15,352 bases of DNA, taken from the NCBI GenBank assembly GCA_964589825.1, contig CAZPUS010000057.1:1-15352 (forward strand), written 5' to 3'. Below, piece by piece: positions 7,755 through 14,215 of this stretch; position 1 is the first letter of the stretch; every line of letters starts with the position of its first letter. The position numbers and the translations under genes are program-made. The notes beneath the pieces were generated by a model, which was not told the origin of the DNA, made no database searches, and worked only from the letters and a program-made list of their open reading frames with translations. The DNA is from CAZPUS01 sp964589825. Lineage in GTDB: Bacteria > Fibrobacterota > Chitinivibrionia > Chitinivibrionales > WJKA01.

Positions 7755-8660
7755 CTATTCTCCCGGTACCGGCTCATTCCCGGCATCTTTACGTAATTGC
7801 ATGTTGTCTCTATAGGGCTCAATTTTATCGAGTAACGTGCGAAGATGCGGATCTGTTTCATTTTTCTTCATCCACAAATGAATATTGTCTCGCACACATC
7901 GCGCCACTTTTTGTGTAAGTTCTTCACGTTCCTCAGGGGTAATATTCCCTACCTGGGAGATGATTTCTCTTTTTATCTTTTTGCCTCGTGAGAGATTTTT
8001 TACAGCCTCATTGAGTGTCGACGTGCTCTTTTGGGCCAGTGAAAGAAACTCGGCACCTGTGGGACGCAGACCGGCGGCAATGGCAAGCATTACCTTTTTT
8101 TCGGTGGCGGAAAGTACGGCACAGACCCGTTCGGTTATTTTTGCGATGTTTTCCTGCTCTTTAGACGTAGCGATATGCATCTTATCCGGTAACGGTATTG
8201 TATCCGGAAAACCAAATCCCACCACCCTCTTGTGTGCATCGGCCGCAGACCTGTCCAGCTTGTTCGACTCGTCAGTTTCTTCTCCATCACGGGCGTACGG
8301 GCGTGACTTATTCTCCCAATCTTTATTCTTTTTTCCTATCGCGCTTATGAGATAGCGTTTTGCATAGCCACGCAGGCATTTGATACTCACCTGGCCGGTA
8401 TCTTCCATTGCTTTTTGAAATAGATGTTCCTTGTAGTTTTTTCCCTGCTTGTTTTTATGCAAATAGCAATGTGCCTCGAAAACAGCATAGGGCTCACCAT
8501 AGGCGCTGATTATATGTGGATATATTCTGGCGGAATTGGAGAACCGCTTTTTCAGCACAGCACTGTTTTCAGGGCTGCATGCATCCACGGCACACGTCTT
8601 TTTCCATTCCATCCATGCCTGGTATTCCTGCCGATCTTTTTCGTTTAGGGGCTGTGTCAT
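7755..8660 (-). CDS. Sigma-factor-like protein (CalpS-like)
   Basis: A 301-residue basic and helical protein. Residues about 55-110 (YGEPYAVFEAHCYLHKN to LRGYAKRYLISAIGKK) resemble a sigma region 2 with the usual run of aromatic and basic residues. Residues about 180-225 (LSATEKKVMLAIAAGLRP then SLAQKSTSTLNEAVKNLSR) fit a sigma region 4 helix-turn-helix of the type that binds a -35 element. The protein is longer than typical ECF sigma factors (about 190 residues), with an extra C-terminal 75 residues. It sits six bases after the previous gene and four bases before the MazF-fold gene, so the three are probably made in fixed ratio. If the CalpL model applies, it is held inactive until the anti-sigma is cut. 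Divergence is high; an alternative is another DNA-binding regulator. Confidence 0.6.
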   Translation of the reverse strand: MTQPLNEKDRQEYQAWMEWKKTCAVDACSPENSAVLKKRFSNSARIYPHIISAYGEPYAVFEAHCYLHKNKQGKNYKEHLFQKAMEDTGQVSIKCLRGYAKRYLISAIGKKNKDWENKSRPYARDGEETDESNKLDRSAADAHKRVVGFGFPDTIPLPDKMHIATSKEQENIAKITERVCAVLSATEKKVMLAIAAGLRPTGAEFLSLAQKSTSTLNEAVKNLSRGKKIKREIISQVGNITPEEREELTQKVARCVRDNIHLWMKKNETDPHLRTLLDKIEPYRDNMQLRKDAGNEPVPGE

Positions 8661-8666
8661 GTGAGA

Positions 8667-9170
8667 TTATCCGTTTTCAGAACGGGTATTGGAACTATAC
8701 GGAAAATTTTTTCGCACGTGCGCGTCGAGTATAGTAAGTTCGTGCCGTTCGCAGCGTCGTTTGTTTTTGTTTGGCAGAACCCGCTTTACCCATAAACCGT
8801 TTTTAACTACCGGATGCTCCCGGTTTACAGATGCCAGGGGATCTGTGCCGCCGAGTTCCCTGAATGAAACGAATGCACGTTTATTGCCAAAGTATGTAGC
8901 ATGCTCCGGTCCGCGATGAGCGGTAAGACCTTTCACCGTAATTTGTGCCCGTTTTCTGCGTATACTGGTGCCGAACAGCACCGGCATTTTCTCACGTGAA
9001 GGGTACGACTGTCGTCGTATCGATACCGCGGGATGCCACGTCCTCTCGGAATTCTGATCGTAATCCGACAGATTTTCCTTCCAGAAGTCTTCTCGTACTT
9101 GCCAGAGCGTGCCGAAGCCGAGGTCAAAAAGGTTGTAAATTGCCTGGGTGTAGCGTTGTTCGTATTCCAT
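8667..9170 (-). CDS. Small protein with weak MazF-like character, first gene of the operon
   Basis: A 167-residue protein, MEYEQRYTQAIYNLFDLGF onward. Residues about 44-70 (RTWHPAVSIRR then MPVLFGTSIR) recall the early strands of MazF/PemK folds, and the remainder is basic and strand-rich (VLPNKNKRRCERHELTILDAHV). The match is weak. The ATG at 9170 has AAAGGA six bases upstream. The same frame stays open to a TTG at 9308, itself preceded by GGGAGG at eight bases. That longer form would add 46 residues with a signal-peptide-like hydrophobic stretch, odd for a MazF-like protein. It ends six bases before the sigma-like gene, so it probably belongs to the same operon and may be a further partner in the complex or a toxin released with it. 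Confidence 0.6.
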   Translation of the reverse strand: MEYEQRYTQAIYNLFDLGFGTLWQVREDFWKENLSDYDQNSERTWHPAVSIRRQSYPSREKMPVLFGTSIRRKRAQITVKGLTAHRGPEHATYFGNKRAFVSFRELGGTDPLASVNREHPVVKNGLWVKRVLPNKNKRRCERHELTILDAHVRKNFPYSSNTRSENG

Positions 9171-9321
9171 ACCGTTTCCTTTGCAGCAATGTGTGGTAAA
9201 GAATTCCTGACACGAACCATTAATATAGGTTATGTCCCGGCACGTGGTCAACGGCATGAACATATATGGCAGAGCACACACAATCAGAAGCAAAAAATCA
9301 CGGTACAAAATACAAACCTCC

Positions 9322-9456
9322 CTATTTTCGACAGCGTCCGGCGGCTTTCGACAGTTTCACCACGATCTGTACCGCAGAGACTGCAGTGGTGGCGATCGTA
9401 ACGGCTGCATTGGCCCGCGCGCCGGCTTTAAGCAGGATAGAGCCCAGTCTGGCCAT
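9322..9456 (-). CDS. Small Ala/Val-rich cationic peptide
   Basis: A 44-codon frame, MARLGSILLKAGARANAAV onward, ending GRCRK. It has a strong AGAGG site five to six bases before the ATG and starts two bases after the stop of a similar tiny ORF, so the two are probably translated together. The Ala/Val-rich centre would form an amphipathic or membrane-inserting helix flanked by basic residues. Parts align loosely with the upstream peptide (AV-TI, then IV, then a basic end), suggesting a tandem duplication. No family recognised. Small cationic hydrophobic peptides are common as membrane-active toxins, but that role here is a guess. Confidence 0.55.
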   Translation of the reverse strand: MARLGSILLKAGARANAAVTIATTAVSAVQIVVKLSKAAGRCRK

Positions 9457-9458
9457 AC

Positions 9459-9578
9459 TTACCTCTTTCTTTTTAAGTGTTTACCGAGATCCCGTGCCGT
9501 CTGGACAAAGTCGACGATGTTTTCGCCGGCAACGGCTGATTTTTTTACGATTGTGATAACTGCACGAATTTTTCTCAT
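9459..9578 (-). CDS. Small lysine/arginine-rich peptide
   Basis: A 39-codon frame, MRKIRAVITIVKKSAVAGE onward, ending KHLKRKR. GGAG lies seven bases before the ATG. The peptide is strongly basic at both ends with an alternating hydrophobic middle (IVDFVQTA), consistent with an amphipathic helix. Its stop is two bases before the start of the next small ORF (9456). A 22-codon frame (9643 to 9575) overlaps its start codon as ATGA and could be a coupled leader, though its own ribosome site is weak. No family recognised. Confidence 0.5.
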   Translation of the reverse strand: MRKIRAVITIVKKSAVAGENIVDFVQTARDLGKHLKRKR

Positions 9579-9643
9579 ACTTCATCTCCCGGATTGTTGA
9601 AGAATACTGTTCTTTCTCTATTATTAATGAGTGGCCTCATCAT
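9575..9643 (-). CDS. Possible 22-codon leader ORF overlapping the next start
   Basis: MMRPLINNRERTVFF onward, stop TGA overlapping the ATG at 9578 as ATGA. It fits the overlapping small-ORF style of this region, but the upstream GGA is weak and the frame is short enough to occur by chance. Listed so it can be tested with its neighbours. Confidence 0.2.
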   Translation of the reverse strand: MMRPLINNRERTVFFNNPGDEV

Positions 9644-9703
9644 TTTTTTTCCGGGATTATTTTTGTTTTTTTGCCACTGTTATGCCGGATTGTCTCCTTT
9701 TGA

Positions 9704-10240
9704 TTAAATCATACCATCACGTTCTTTTATATAATATTTTTTTCCTTCTATTGACATAAATAGTGAAAGAAATAAATTATTATTTAAATATAGAAACGAA
9801 TCGCCTTCATCCCTGTCTAATCCCATATAAACACCACCAAAGACAGTTGTGTCTTTAAATGTTAACTCAACGGGAATACAATAACTAGATACCTGCGCTT
9901 CTCCGTTGTATGTTGCGAAGCAAAAGGGTATTCCTTCATATCCTAATATCGTAGTAACTCTATCAACCGGTCCTTTATATCTAATAGAGCTTGTAACCTG
10001 ATATTCTTCTAGTTCGTGAGTACCATTGGTCTGATATGAGATACTATAGTAATATACCCATATTACTATTGAATCTTTATAAAATTCCCAATTTTCTGCT
10101 AATCCTTCATCTTCTTGAATATTCCACACAGAGCGACCACATATATCCTTATAATAATCAACTCTTCTGTTATCATTCACATCTACACTAAACATTGTAC
10201 AACTAACAAATGATAATAGGAGTATAAATAAGTATTTCAA
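9704..10240 (-). CDS. AT-rich exported protein, possible lipoprotein
   Basis: A 178-residue protein opening KYLFILLLSFVSCTMFSVDV, a typical signal peptide with a Cys after FVS that could be a lipidation site. The rest is polar and aromatic-rich with no family I recognise; a cytoplasmic-export fate to the envelope is inferred. I chose the TTG at 10240 because GGAG lies five bases upstream and the signal peptide begins at once; an ATG at 10258 would add six residues (MASGEI). The gene is visibly richer in A and T than the genes on either side, a sign of separate acquisition. It is on the same strand as its neighbours, 56 bases after the small membrane ORF and 125 bases before the small cationic ORFs. 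Confidence 0.7.
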   Translation of the reverse strand: MKYLFILLLSFVSCTMFSVDVNDNRRVDYYKDICGRSVWNIQEDEGLAENWEFYKDSIVIWVYYYSISYQTNGTHELEEYQVTSSIRYKGPVDRVTTILGYEGIPFCFATYNGEAQVSSYCIPVELTFKDTTVFGGVYMGLDRDEGDSFLYLNNNLFLSLFMSIEGKKYYIKERDGMI

Positions 10241-10296
10241 AATTTCTCCGCTAGCCATTTTTTACGGCATCCATTTTTCCCTGTGATACAAGTGTT

Positions 10297-10461
10297 TCAG
10301 CCGCCAAAAATCATTTCACGCACCGGGGTGAAAATTGCGGTGACCATTATGCCGCATATAATGAGCATCAAGCCGTAGTCCTCGAGGTCGTCTCTTCTTG
10401 TCTGTTTCATTATCGTACCCGTAACAATAAGTAAAATACCTGCCAGTATTCCTACATTCAT
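10297..10461 (-). CDS. Two-span small membrane protein
   Basis: A 54-codon frame, MNVGILAGILLIVTGTIMK onward. It has two hydrophobic spans (about residues 2-18 and 31-45) joined by a charged loop (KQTRRDDLEDYG) and a short tail ending IFGG. A strong GGAGGG site precedes the ATG. The start overlaps the stop of the preceding 70-codon ORF as ATGA, the signature of translational coupling. No family recognised; the pairing of a soluble small ORF with a membrane small ORF recurs at 11631-11833. Confidence 0.65.
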   Translation of the reverse strand: MNVGILAGILLIVTGTIMKQTRRDDLEDYGLMLIICGIMVTAIFTPVREMIFGG

Positions 10462-10670
10462 ATATCCCTCCCCCGGCTATCTGAATTATTACTGTATGCA
10501 TTGCCGTTTTCCGCTACAGTGGCGCGCTGTGAACCAGTATCAAAAACCGCATGCGGATGCTGATTGTTTCGTACAGACATGCGTTCACGGACGCGGTTGT
10601 ACGTGTAGAGAGCAAGATCCAGTCCTTCGACAATCACGACATATTTCATAATGGCGTACAATGTGTCCAT
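10458..10670 (-). CDS. Small soluble protein coupled to a membrane ORF
   Basis: A 70-codon frame, MDTLYAIMKYVVIVEGLDL onward. The first 30 residues could form a helix; the remainder is polar and Asn/Ser/Gly-rich (NAYSNNSDSRGRDI at the end), probably unstructured. GGGGAGG lies nine bases before the ATG. It begins 27 bases after the macrodomain gene stop and ends overlapping the next ORF (ATGA), so macrodomain, this ORF and the two-span ORF likely share a transcript. No family recognised. Confidence 0.6.
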   Translation of the reverse strand: MDTLYAIMKYVVIVEGLDLALYTYNRVRERMSVRNNQHPHAVFDTGSQRATVAENGNAYSNNSDSRGRDI

Positions 10671-10697
10671 ATTACCGTACCTCCCCTTCCCGTTATG

Positions 10698-11408
10698 CTA
10701 AAAAAGACTTAGTTGTTCAGCTACCTTGCAGTCATGCCGTGGTTCGGGCTCCTGTGTAACCACATTATACAATTTCTGCAGGGTTTGTGTTCCCATTCCT
10801 TTTAATGTATGTATATCCGCCATAGACCGGATTGAGCCATCTGATATTCCATCAGCAATGGTATTGAGTATGTGTTTGTTTATACCATAGATGCTTTTAC
10901 CCTCATACCGCAGGTGAGTAATTTGTGTTTTTAAACCATTAAACAATGGATCGGGGAGCCGCGGATCGAACGTATAGATTTCGATCTCAATATCAGGCAG
11001 TGGTTTCAGCACACGTTCCATAAGTGTATATACACGATCGGGGTCGAGTGTGCCGGAGAGCGCACCGAGTAACGGGAATGCAATTGATCGTATACCGCAG
11101 GACGAATATGTGCGGGCGAATTTGAAAAGTCCTTTTTCAAGGTATTCAATCCGTGACGGATAGCGCCAGTGGTTTTTCGTCGGGAAGTTCAAAACCCATG
11201 GGTATGAGTGCTTCCACAGCAAAAGCTTTCCGGGTGTTAGCAGCTTTTTTTTGCACACAGAGGTGTAGTGAGCGTACATTTGGGGATATCTGAGTTTGAA
11301 CTCACGTGCGATCCCTTTGCCCATAACGCCGACGCAATTGACGGTATTTACCAGTGTTCCCATTGATGAATTGAATATATTGCCATGTATGTGCCGCACT
11401 ATCGCCAT
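10698..11408 (-). CDS. Macrodomain protein (ADP-ribose binding/hydrolase) with HhH-like tail
   Basis: A 236-residue protein. Residues 1-150 are a macrodomain of the DarG-like branch: HGNIF near residue 8, the ADP-ribose loop NTVNCVGVMGKGIAREF at 21-37, and the second loop AFPLLGALSGTLD near 110-122. Such domains bind ADP-ribose and in DarG remove ADP-ribose from thymidine in DNA. The C-terminal 80 residues include LKGMGTQTLQKLYNVV, similar to a helix-hairpin-helix DNA-binding turn. No DarT-type ADP-ribosyltransferase is visible in the window, so it is an orphan antitoxin, a defence enzyme acting on modified nucleic acid, or the partner of a gene elsewhere. No good ribosome site precedes ATG 11408 (GAGG is 13 bases away). 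The small ORF pair follows 27 bases downstream. Confidence 0.87.
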   Translation of the reverse strand: MAIVRHIHGNIFNSSMGTLVNTVNCVGVMGKGIAREFKLRYPQMYAHYTSVCKKKLLTPGKLLLWKHSYPWVLNFPTKNHWRYPSRIEYLEKGLFKFARTYSSCGIRSIAFPLLGALSGTLDPDRVYTLMERVLKPLPDIEIEIYTFDPRLPDPLFNGLKTQITHLRYEGKSIYGINKHILNTIADGISDGSIRSMADIHTLKGMGTQTLQKLYNVVTQEPEPRHDCKVAEQLSLF

Positions 11409-11630
11409 TGGTATGTAAACCTCGTAAAGAAGAGCAGGAGATTGGATCTTTTCAGTAAAATAATTTTAAGCGTAGCTCGGCGGGGCTGTAACGCTGTCGT
11501 AACTAGTTGTCGGGTAGTATGCTAAAACGTCTTTATATGTGCCCGGCAATAAAATCGTATACACCCGGGGTGTGCAGTGCATTTCCCCGGTATTGGTTTC
11601 CGGTGCGGCATCCGGTGTTTTATTTTACTT

Positions 11631-11741
11631 TTACCAGATAACACCATAGCCCCACATGTAGATAATGTTATATAACACTCCTAAACCCAGAAGCAAAAGT
11701 ACTGCATGCACAATCATCCATGTGATTTTCAGGAATTTCAT
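11631..11741 (-). CDS. Single-span small membrane protein
   Basis: A 36-codon frame, MKFLKITWMIVHAVLLLLG onward, ending MWGYGVIW. One long hydrophobic span with aromatic residues at the C-terminal edge. A purine-rich AAGGGGG stretch precedes the ATG by six bases. The start overlaps the stop of an upstream 31-codon ORF (ATGA). A longer in-frame start at 11861 would overlap that ORF throughout and adds a polar stretch, so it is less likely. No family recognised. Confidence 0.6.
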   Translation of the reverse strand: MKFLKITWMIVHAVLLLLGLGVLYNIIYMWGYGVIW

Positions 11742-11833
11742 ACGCCGCCCCCTTCCATCGAAAAAATCGCAATTACCATCTGCGGATATGCTGTTGCTGC
11801 AATAGTCCTGTATTCTGCACGTGCTGTATTCAT
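11738..11833 (-). CDS. Small ORF coupled to a membrane ORF
   Basis: A 31-codon frame, MNTARAEYRTIAATAYPQM onward, ending MEGGGV. GGAG lies six bases before the ATG, and the stop overlaps the next start as ATGA. The GGAG lies inside an 8-bp inverted repeat (11835-11842 with 11882-11889) that could hide it in a long-loop hairpin. The peptide is moderately hydrophobic in its centre. No family recognised. Confidence 0.45.
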   Translation of the reverse strand: MNTARAEYRTIAATAYPQMVIAIFSMEGGGV

Positions 11834-11834
11834 A

Positions 11835-11889
11835 CGACACTCCGTTTTTGGATGTGGTCACTTGTTTTCTCTATTACTACAGAGTGTCG
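11835..11889 (-). promoter_or_regulatory. 8-bp inverted repeat spanning the small-ORF leader
   Basis: CGACACTC at 11835-11842 is the exact reverse complement of GAGTGTCG at 11882-11889. On the transcript of the 11833 ORF the near arm contains the ribosome binding GGAG, so pairing would mask it. The 39-base spacing is long for a hairpin; the pair could equally be two operator half-sites. Confidence 0.3.
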
Positions 11890-12075
11890 AATACGCGATT
11901 TTTCCGGAATTTTTTTACGAACCCGCAAAGCCCCGCTGATTATTCGGCTTTCGTATGTAAAGTGAGCCCCTGTCCCTTCTATTGCTGAGTTTATTCTACA
12001 ACGTGAAATCGTAGCCCGGGGATGGACAAAGCGGGACGCGCCTCCCTTTCAGGCATACCGTGTATGCGTTATTGT
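11842..12075 (-). other. Intergenic leader between the DUF488 gene and the small-ORF pair
   Basis: About 230 bases without a supported ORF. A 6-bp stem with a 3-base loop (12053-12067) lies just past the DUF488 stop but lacks a T-run, so I do not call it a terminator. The stretch is long enough to hold a promoter for the 11833-10297 group, but I see no box pair I would defend. Confidence 0.4.
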
Positions 12076-12507
12076 TTACAGATGTATAATGTTCATATCG
12101 GGTTTTGAATAAAAGAGGTACTCTGCAAGCAGGCGACGATGACATTTTTCCGCGGTGGGTTCTGCGCACAGCAGGGCAGCATTGTCGAAAAGATCGCGAT
12201 TCGTAGTACGCGCGACATCCCTTTTGTCAAGTATGTTCCGATACTCCTGTTCATATTCCTCCCATAATACACGCCCCTTTTTGTACCCATCCAGCAGTTG
12301 TTTGGAAGGGGCGAAATCGGGACGGTATACATATTCTATTCCATGCAATTTCAGAAGATAGGGGAGATGTTTCGCATTCGCGAAGCCCGATAACTGTGAT
12401 TTGTTATTTAAACGGATGTCTATCAGCCGTTCGATTTTATTTGCCTGCAGGCTGGTGAAAAACAGCTCGGCCGTTTTCCCTGCAAATCCTATTGTATATA
12501 TGTTCAT
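12076..12507 (-). CDS. DUF488 family protein (short form)
   Basis: A 143-residue protein with the DUF488 hallmarks: IYTIGFAGKTAELFF at the N-terminus, LIDIRLNNKSQLSGFA near 28-43, the central YRPDFAPSKQLLDGYKKG, and the C-terminal CAEPTAEKCHRRLLAEYL with the conserved Cys and CHR. The biochemical role of the family is not established. Its start overlaps the stop of the other DUF488 gene as ATGA, so the two are translationally coupled and may form a heteromer. The two copies are clearly different subfamilies and not a recent duplication. Confidence 0.88.
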   Translation of the reverse strand: MNIYTIGFAGKTAELFFTSLQANKIERLIDIRLNNKSQLSGFANAKHLPYLLKLHGIEYVYRPDFAPSKQLLDGYKKGRVLWEEYEQEYRNILDKRDVARTTNRDLFDNAALLCAEPTAEKCHRRLLAEYLFYSKPDMNIIHL

Positions 12508-13151
12508 ACAGGATGGGTGTGAGAGGGGTGTGTCTGGTATCCAACCATTTTATTAAGGCGTACGTATATATTTGCAGCTTCTTTGGTATCATCGGCTTCA
12601 AAAAGGCTCTTTTGAATATGTGAGGCGGCGAGTACCCGTTGCAGATTTGTCGATACCGCACCATGCTCAAGGAAGTAGTGACGCAGTTTACGTTCGAGGA
12701 AGCGATGGGGATATATATCGGTGTCAACGATGTGTGAAACGCTGCAGCCGCTCTGGTGCAGGTGGCGTGCAATCAGGGAAAAGCGGTGACATTCCAGGGG
12801 ATTTTTTTCAGCACACATCAGTGCGATTGTATATCCTTTACGTATTCCCTCGTATAATCTTTCTATGGCATGCGTAAAGAAATCGCTCCTTTCCACTTTC
12901 GAGAAATCGACGATACCCTCCCCGGATAACAAACGATTCTCACTGTGCCGTGCACCGAGTTGATTACCCATATAAATATAGCGGATGTTTTTATGGGCAA
13001 GATGCGCTGCAATCGTTTCTCTGTTGAATTGTGATGCATACCGGCTGTAAGGTACGCTTCGTACATCGACTATCACATCGATATGGGTATGCATCAGATG
13101 CCCGTCGAATGCTTCTGTGGTGTTGGTGGAGTGTCCTATAGTATATACCAT
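12504..13151 (-). CDS. DUF488 family protein (long form)
   Basis: A 215-residue protein: VYTIGHSTNTTEAFDGHL, then IVDVRSVPYSRYASQFN near 27-45, NIRYIYMGNQLGAR near 55-68, and LMCAEKNPLECHRFSLIARHL near 112-132 with the conserved Cys and CHR. The C-terminal 60 residues extend beyond the core. The dual-OB gene stop lies 12 bases upstream and the short DUF488 gene overlaps its end, placing all three in one transcript. The site before ATG 13151 is weak, in keeping with coupling to the gene above. Family function unknown; clustering with an OB-fold protein suggests nucleic acid processing, which is inference. Confidence 0.9.
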   Translation of the reverse strand: MVYTIGHSTNTTEAFDGHLMHTHIDVIVDVRSVPYSRYASQFNRETIAAHLAHKNIRYIYMGNQLGARHSENRLLSGEGIVDFSKVERSDFFTHAIERLYEGIRKGYTIALMCAEKNPLECHRFSLIARHLHQSGCSVSHIVDTDIYPHRFLERKLRHYFLEHGAVSTNLQRVLAASHIQKSLFEADDTKEAANIYVRLNKMVGYQTHPSHTHPV

Positions 13152-13163
13152 ATCCGTTGCATC

Positions 13164-13835
13164 TCACTGTATTATAATCGATGCTGCCATTTTGTAACAA
13201 AAACCGTCAAAAGGCAATCCCATGCTTACGCACAGGTATGTTCGATCTGCCGGCAGCGGGATGGTACCGTCAGCGCCATAAAAATATCTTTTACCGATCT
13301 CCGGATCTGTTACCCGAAGGCGGTATTGTTCATTATTGAAAATAAATTCGGCACGTATTTTTTTATTCGGGTTGTCGAATTCCGCACCTTCCTGCTGAAC
13401 GCATAATTCCAGGGACTGTACTTTTATTAAATATAATGATTGTGTGTACATAGTGCAGTCATGTGCAGGAATTCTGTCGTTTTTCCCGTAATAGCTGGAA
13501 AAGCCGGTTCCCCATAGTGTATCGGGCGCATCAAGAAAGCGGTCAAGGTTCCCCAGGTCCCGCCCCTGTTTACTCCATGTTTTATTCTCATCAATGAGAA
13601 CGTTTTCTCTCTGGTGAAGTGTGGCCTGTCGTGTTTTTACCGGAATGTTGATAATGTCGCGCACACGAGGCAGCGTGCCGTCACTGTATCGGTATTCGCG
13701 TTCAACCACCTCCTTACCATCTCGATTGCTTATTGGTCTTACCCACTTACCGGTTTGACATGTTTTCCCCGCAATACATCTTCCTGATGATTTAGCCGAA
13801 TTGGCAAGGCATACAATGAGCATTCCCATATTCAT
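13164..13835 (-). CDS. Dual-OB (DuOB-like) domain protein
   Basis: A 223-residue protein whose opening LIVCLANSAKSSGRCIAGKT and following GKWVRPISNRDG fit the dual OB-fold family; later markers are RVRDIINIPV, HQRENVLID and TKxWSKQG-type strands. OB folds usually bind nucleic acid or oligonucleotides. The C-terminal half is strand-rich (YRLRVTDPEIG, TYLCVSMGLPF). AGGAAGG precedes the ATG at 13835; a second ATG at 13829 is possible. Leads a three-gene unit with two DUF488 genes and is separated from cas2 by 104 bases that hold a 12-bp palindrome. Family call is from remembered motif pattern, moderately sure. Confidence 0.72.
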   Translation of the reverse strand: MNMGMLIVCLANSAKSSGRCIAGKTCQTGKWVRPISNRDGKEVVEREYRYSDGTLPRVRDIINIPVKTRQATLHQRENVLIDENKTWSKQGRDLGNLDRFLDAPDTLWGTGFSSYYGKNDRIPAHDCTMYTQSLYLIKVQSLELCVQQEGAEFDNPNKKIRAEFIFNNEQYRLRVTDPEIGKRYFYGADGTIPLPADRTYLCVSMGLPFDGFCYKMAASIIIQ

Positions 13836-13854
13836 TTCCCTTCCTGTTTTCCCC

Positions 13855-13866
13855 TGTTACGTAACA
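13855..13866. promoter_or_regulatory. 12-bp perfect palindrome upstream of the dual-OB gene
   Basis: TGTTACGTAACA reads the same on both strands and lies 20 bases before the dual-OB start, in the only gap between cas2 and that unit. This is operator-like in size and place. No second copy was noticed in the window. Confidence 0.35.
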
Positions 13867-13939
13867 TGTGTTATTGTCCCGTGAATGACACAAGATATAA
13901 GGGTACCGCAAGCCACCCCGCAGTAGTGATACCAGGTGA

Positions 13940-14215
13940 TTAGATAATAATATATTCGGTCTCCTCGACCGTCATACCGGTTCCCATAATGAGAACTTTG
14001 GTTTCACAGTCTTTGCATACCGGATAGGCACGTACCGAATCGTTGTCTTCATCGATGATTTTTTTCAGCTTATGGCAGCATTCCTCTATCGAGTCTCTGC
14101 TCGTGATCGCCTCGAAGACCGATTTTTGTACCCTGTAGCCGTACTCCAGCAGAATTTTTACTGCACTGCGGCGCACCTTGTCGTCCACAATGTCGAATGC
14201 GATAAGGTATTTCAT
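13940..14215 (-). CDS. cas2: CRISPR-associated endoribonuclease/integration factor Cas2
   Basis: A 91-residue ferredoxin-like protein, the usual Cas2 size. It opens MKYLIAFDIVDDKVRRS with the conserved first-strand Asp (Asp8), followed by LLEYGYRVQKSVFEA and later VRAYPVCKDC and a C-terminal TEYIII strand. With Cas1 it forms the spacer-integration complex; the Cas2 dimer bridges two Cas1 dimers. Its ATG overlaps the cas1 stop (ATGA), so the two are translationally coupled. Nothing odd seen. Confidence 0.96.
   Translation of the reverse strand: MKYLIAFDIVDDKVRRSAVKILLEYGYRVQKSVFEAITSRDSIEECCHKLKKIIDEDNDSVRAYPVCKDCETKVLIMGTGMTVEETEYIII

Noticed and set aside
9626..9650. Weak hairpin followed by eight Ts on the plus strand
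   Set aside because: Five-bp AT-rich stem, and no plus-strand gene ends there.
10316..10501. Minus-strand ORF of 61 codons
   Set aside because: Overlaps the better-supported small membrane ORF (10297-10461) in another frame; no ribosome site.
12053..12067. Stem-loop after the short DUF488 gene as a terminator
   Set aside because: Six-bp stem with a 3-base loop but no following T-run on the transcribed strand.
13836..13939. CRISPR array between cas2 and the dual-OB gene
   Set aside because: No repeated units are seen here or anywhere else in the window.
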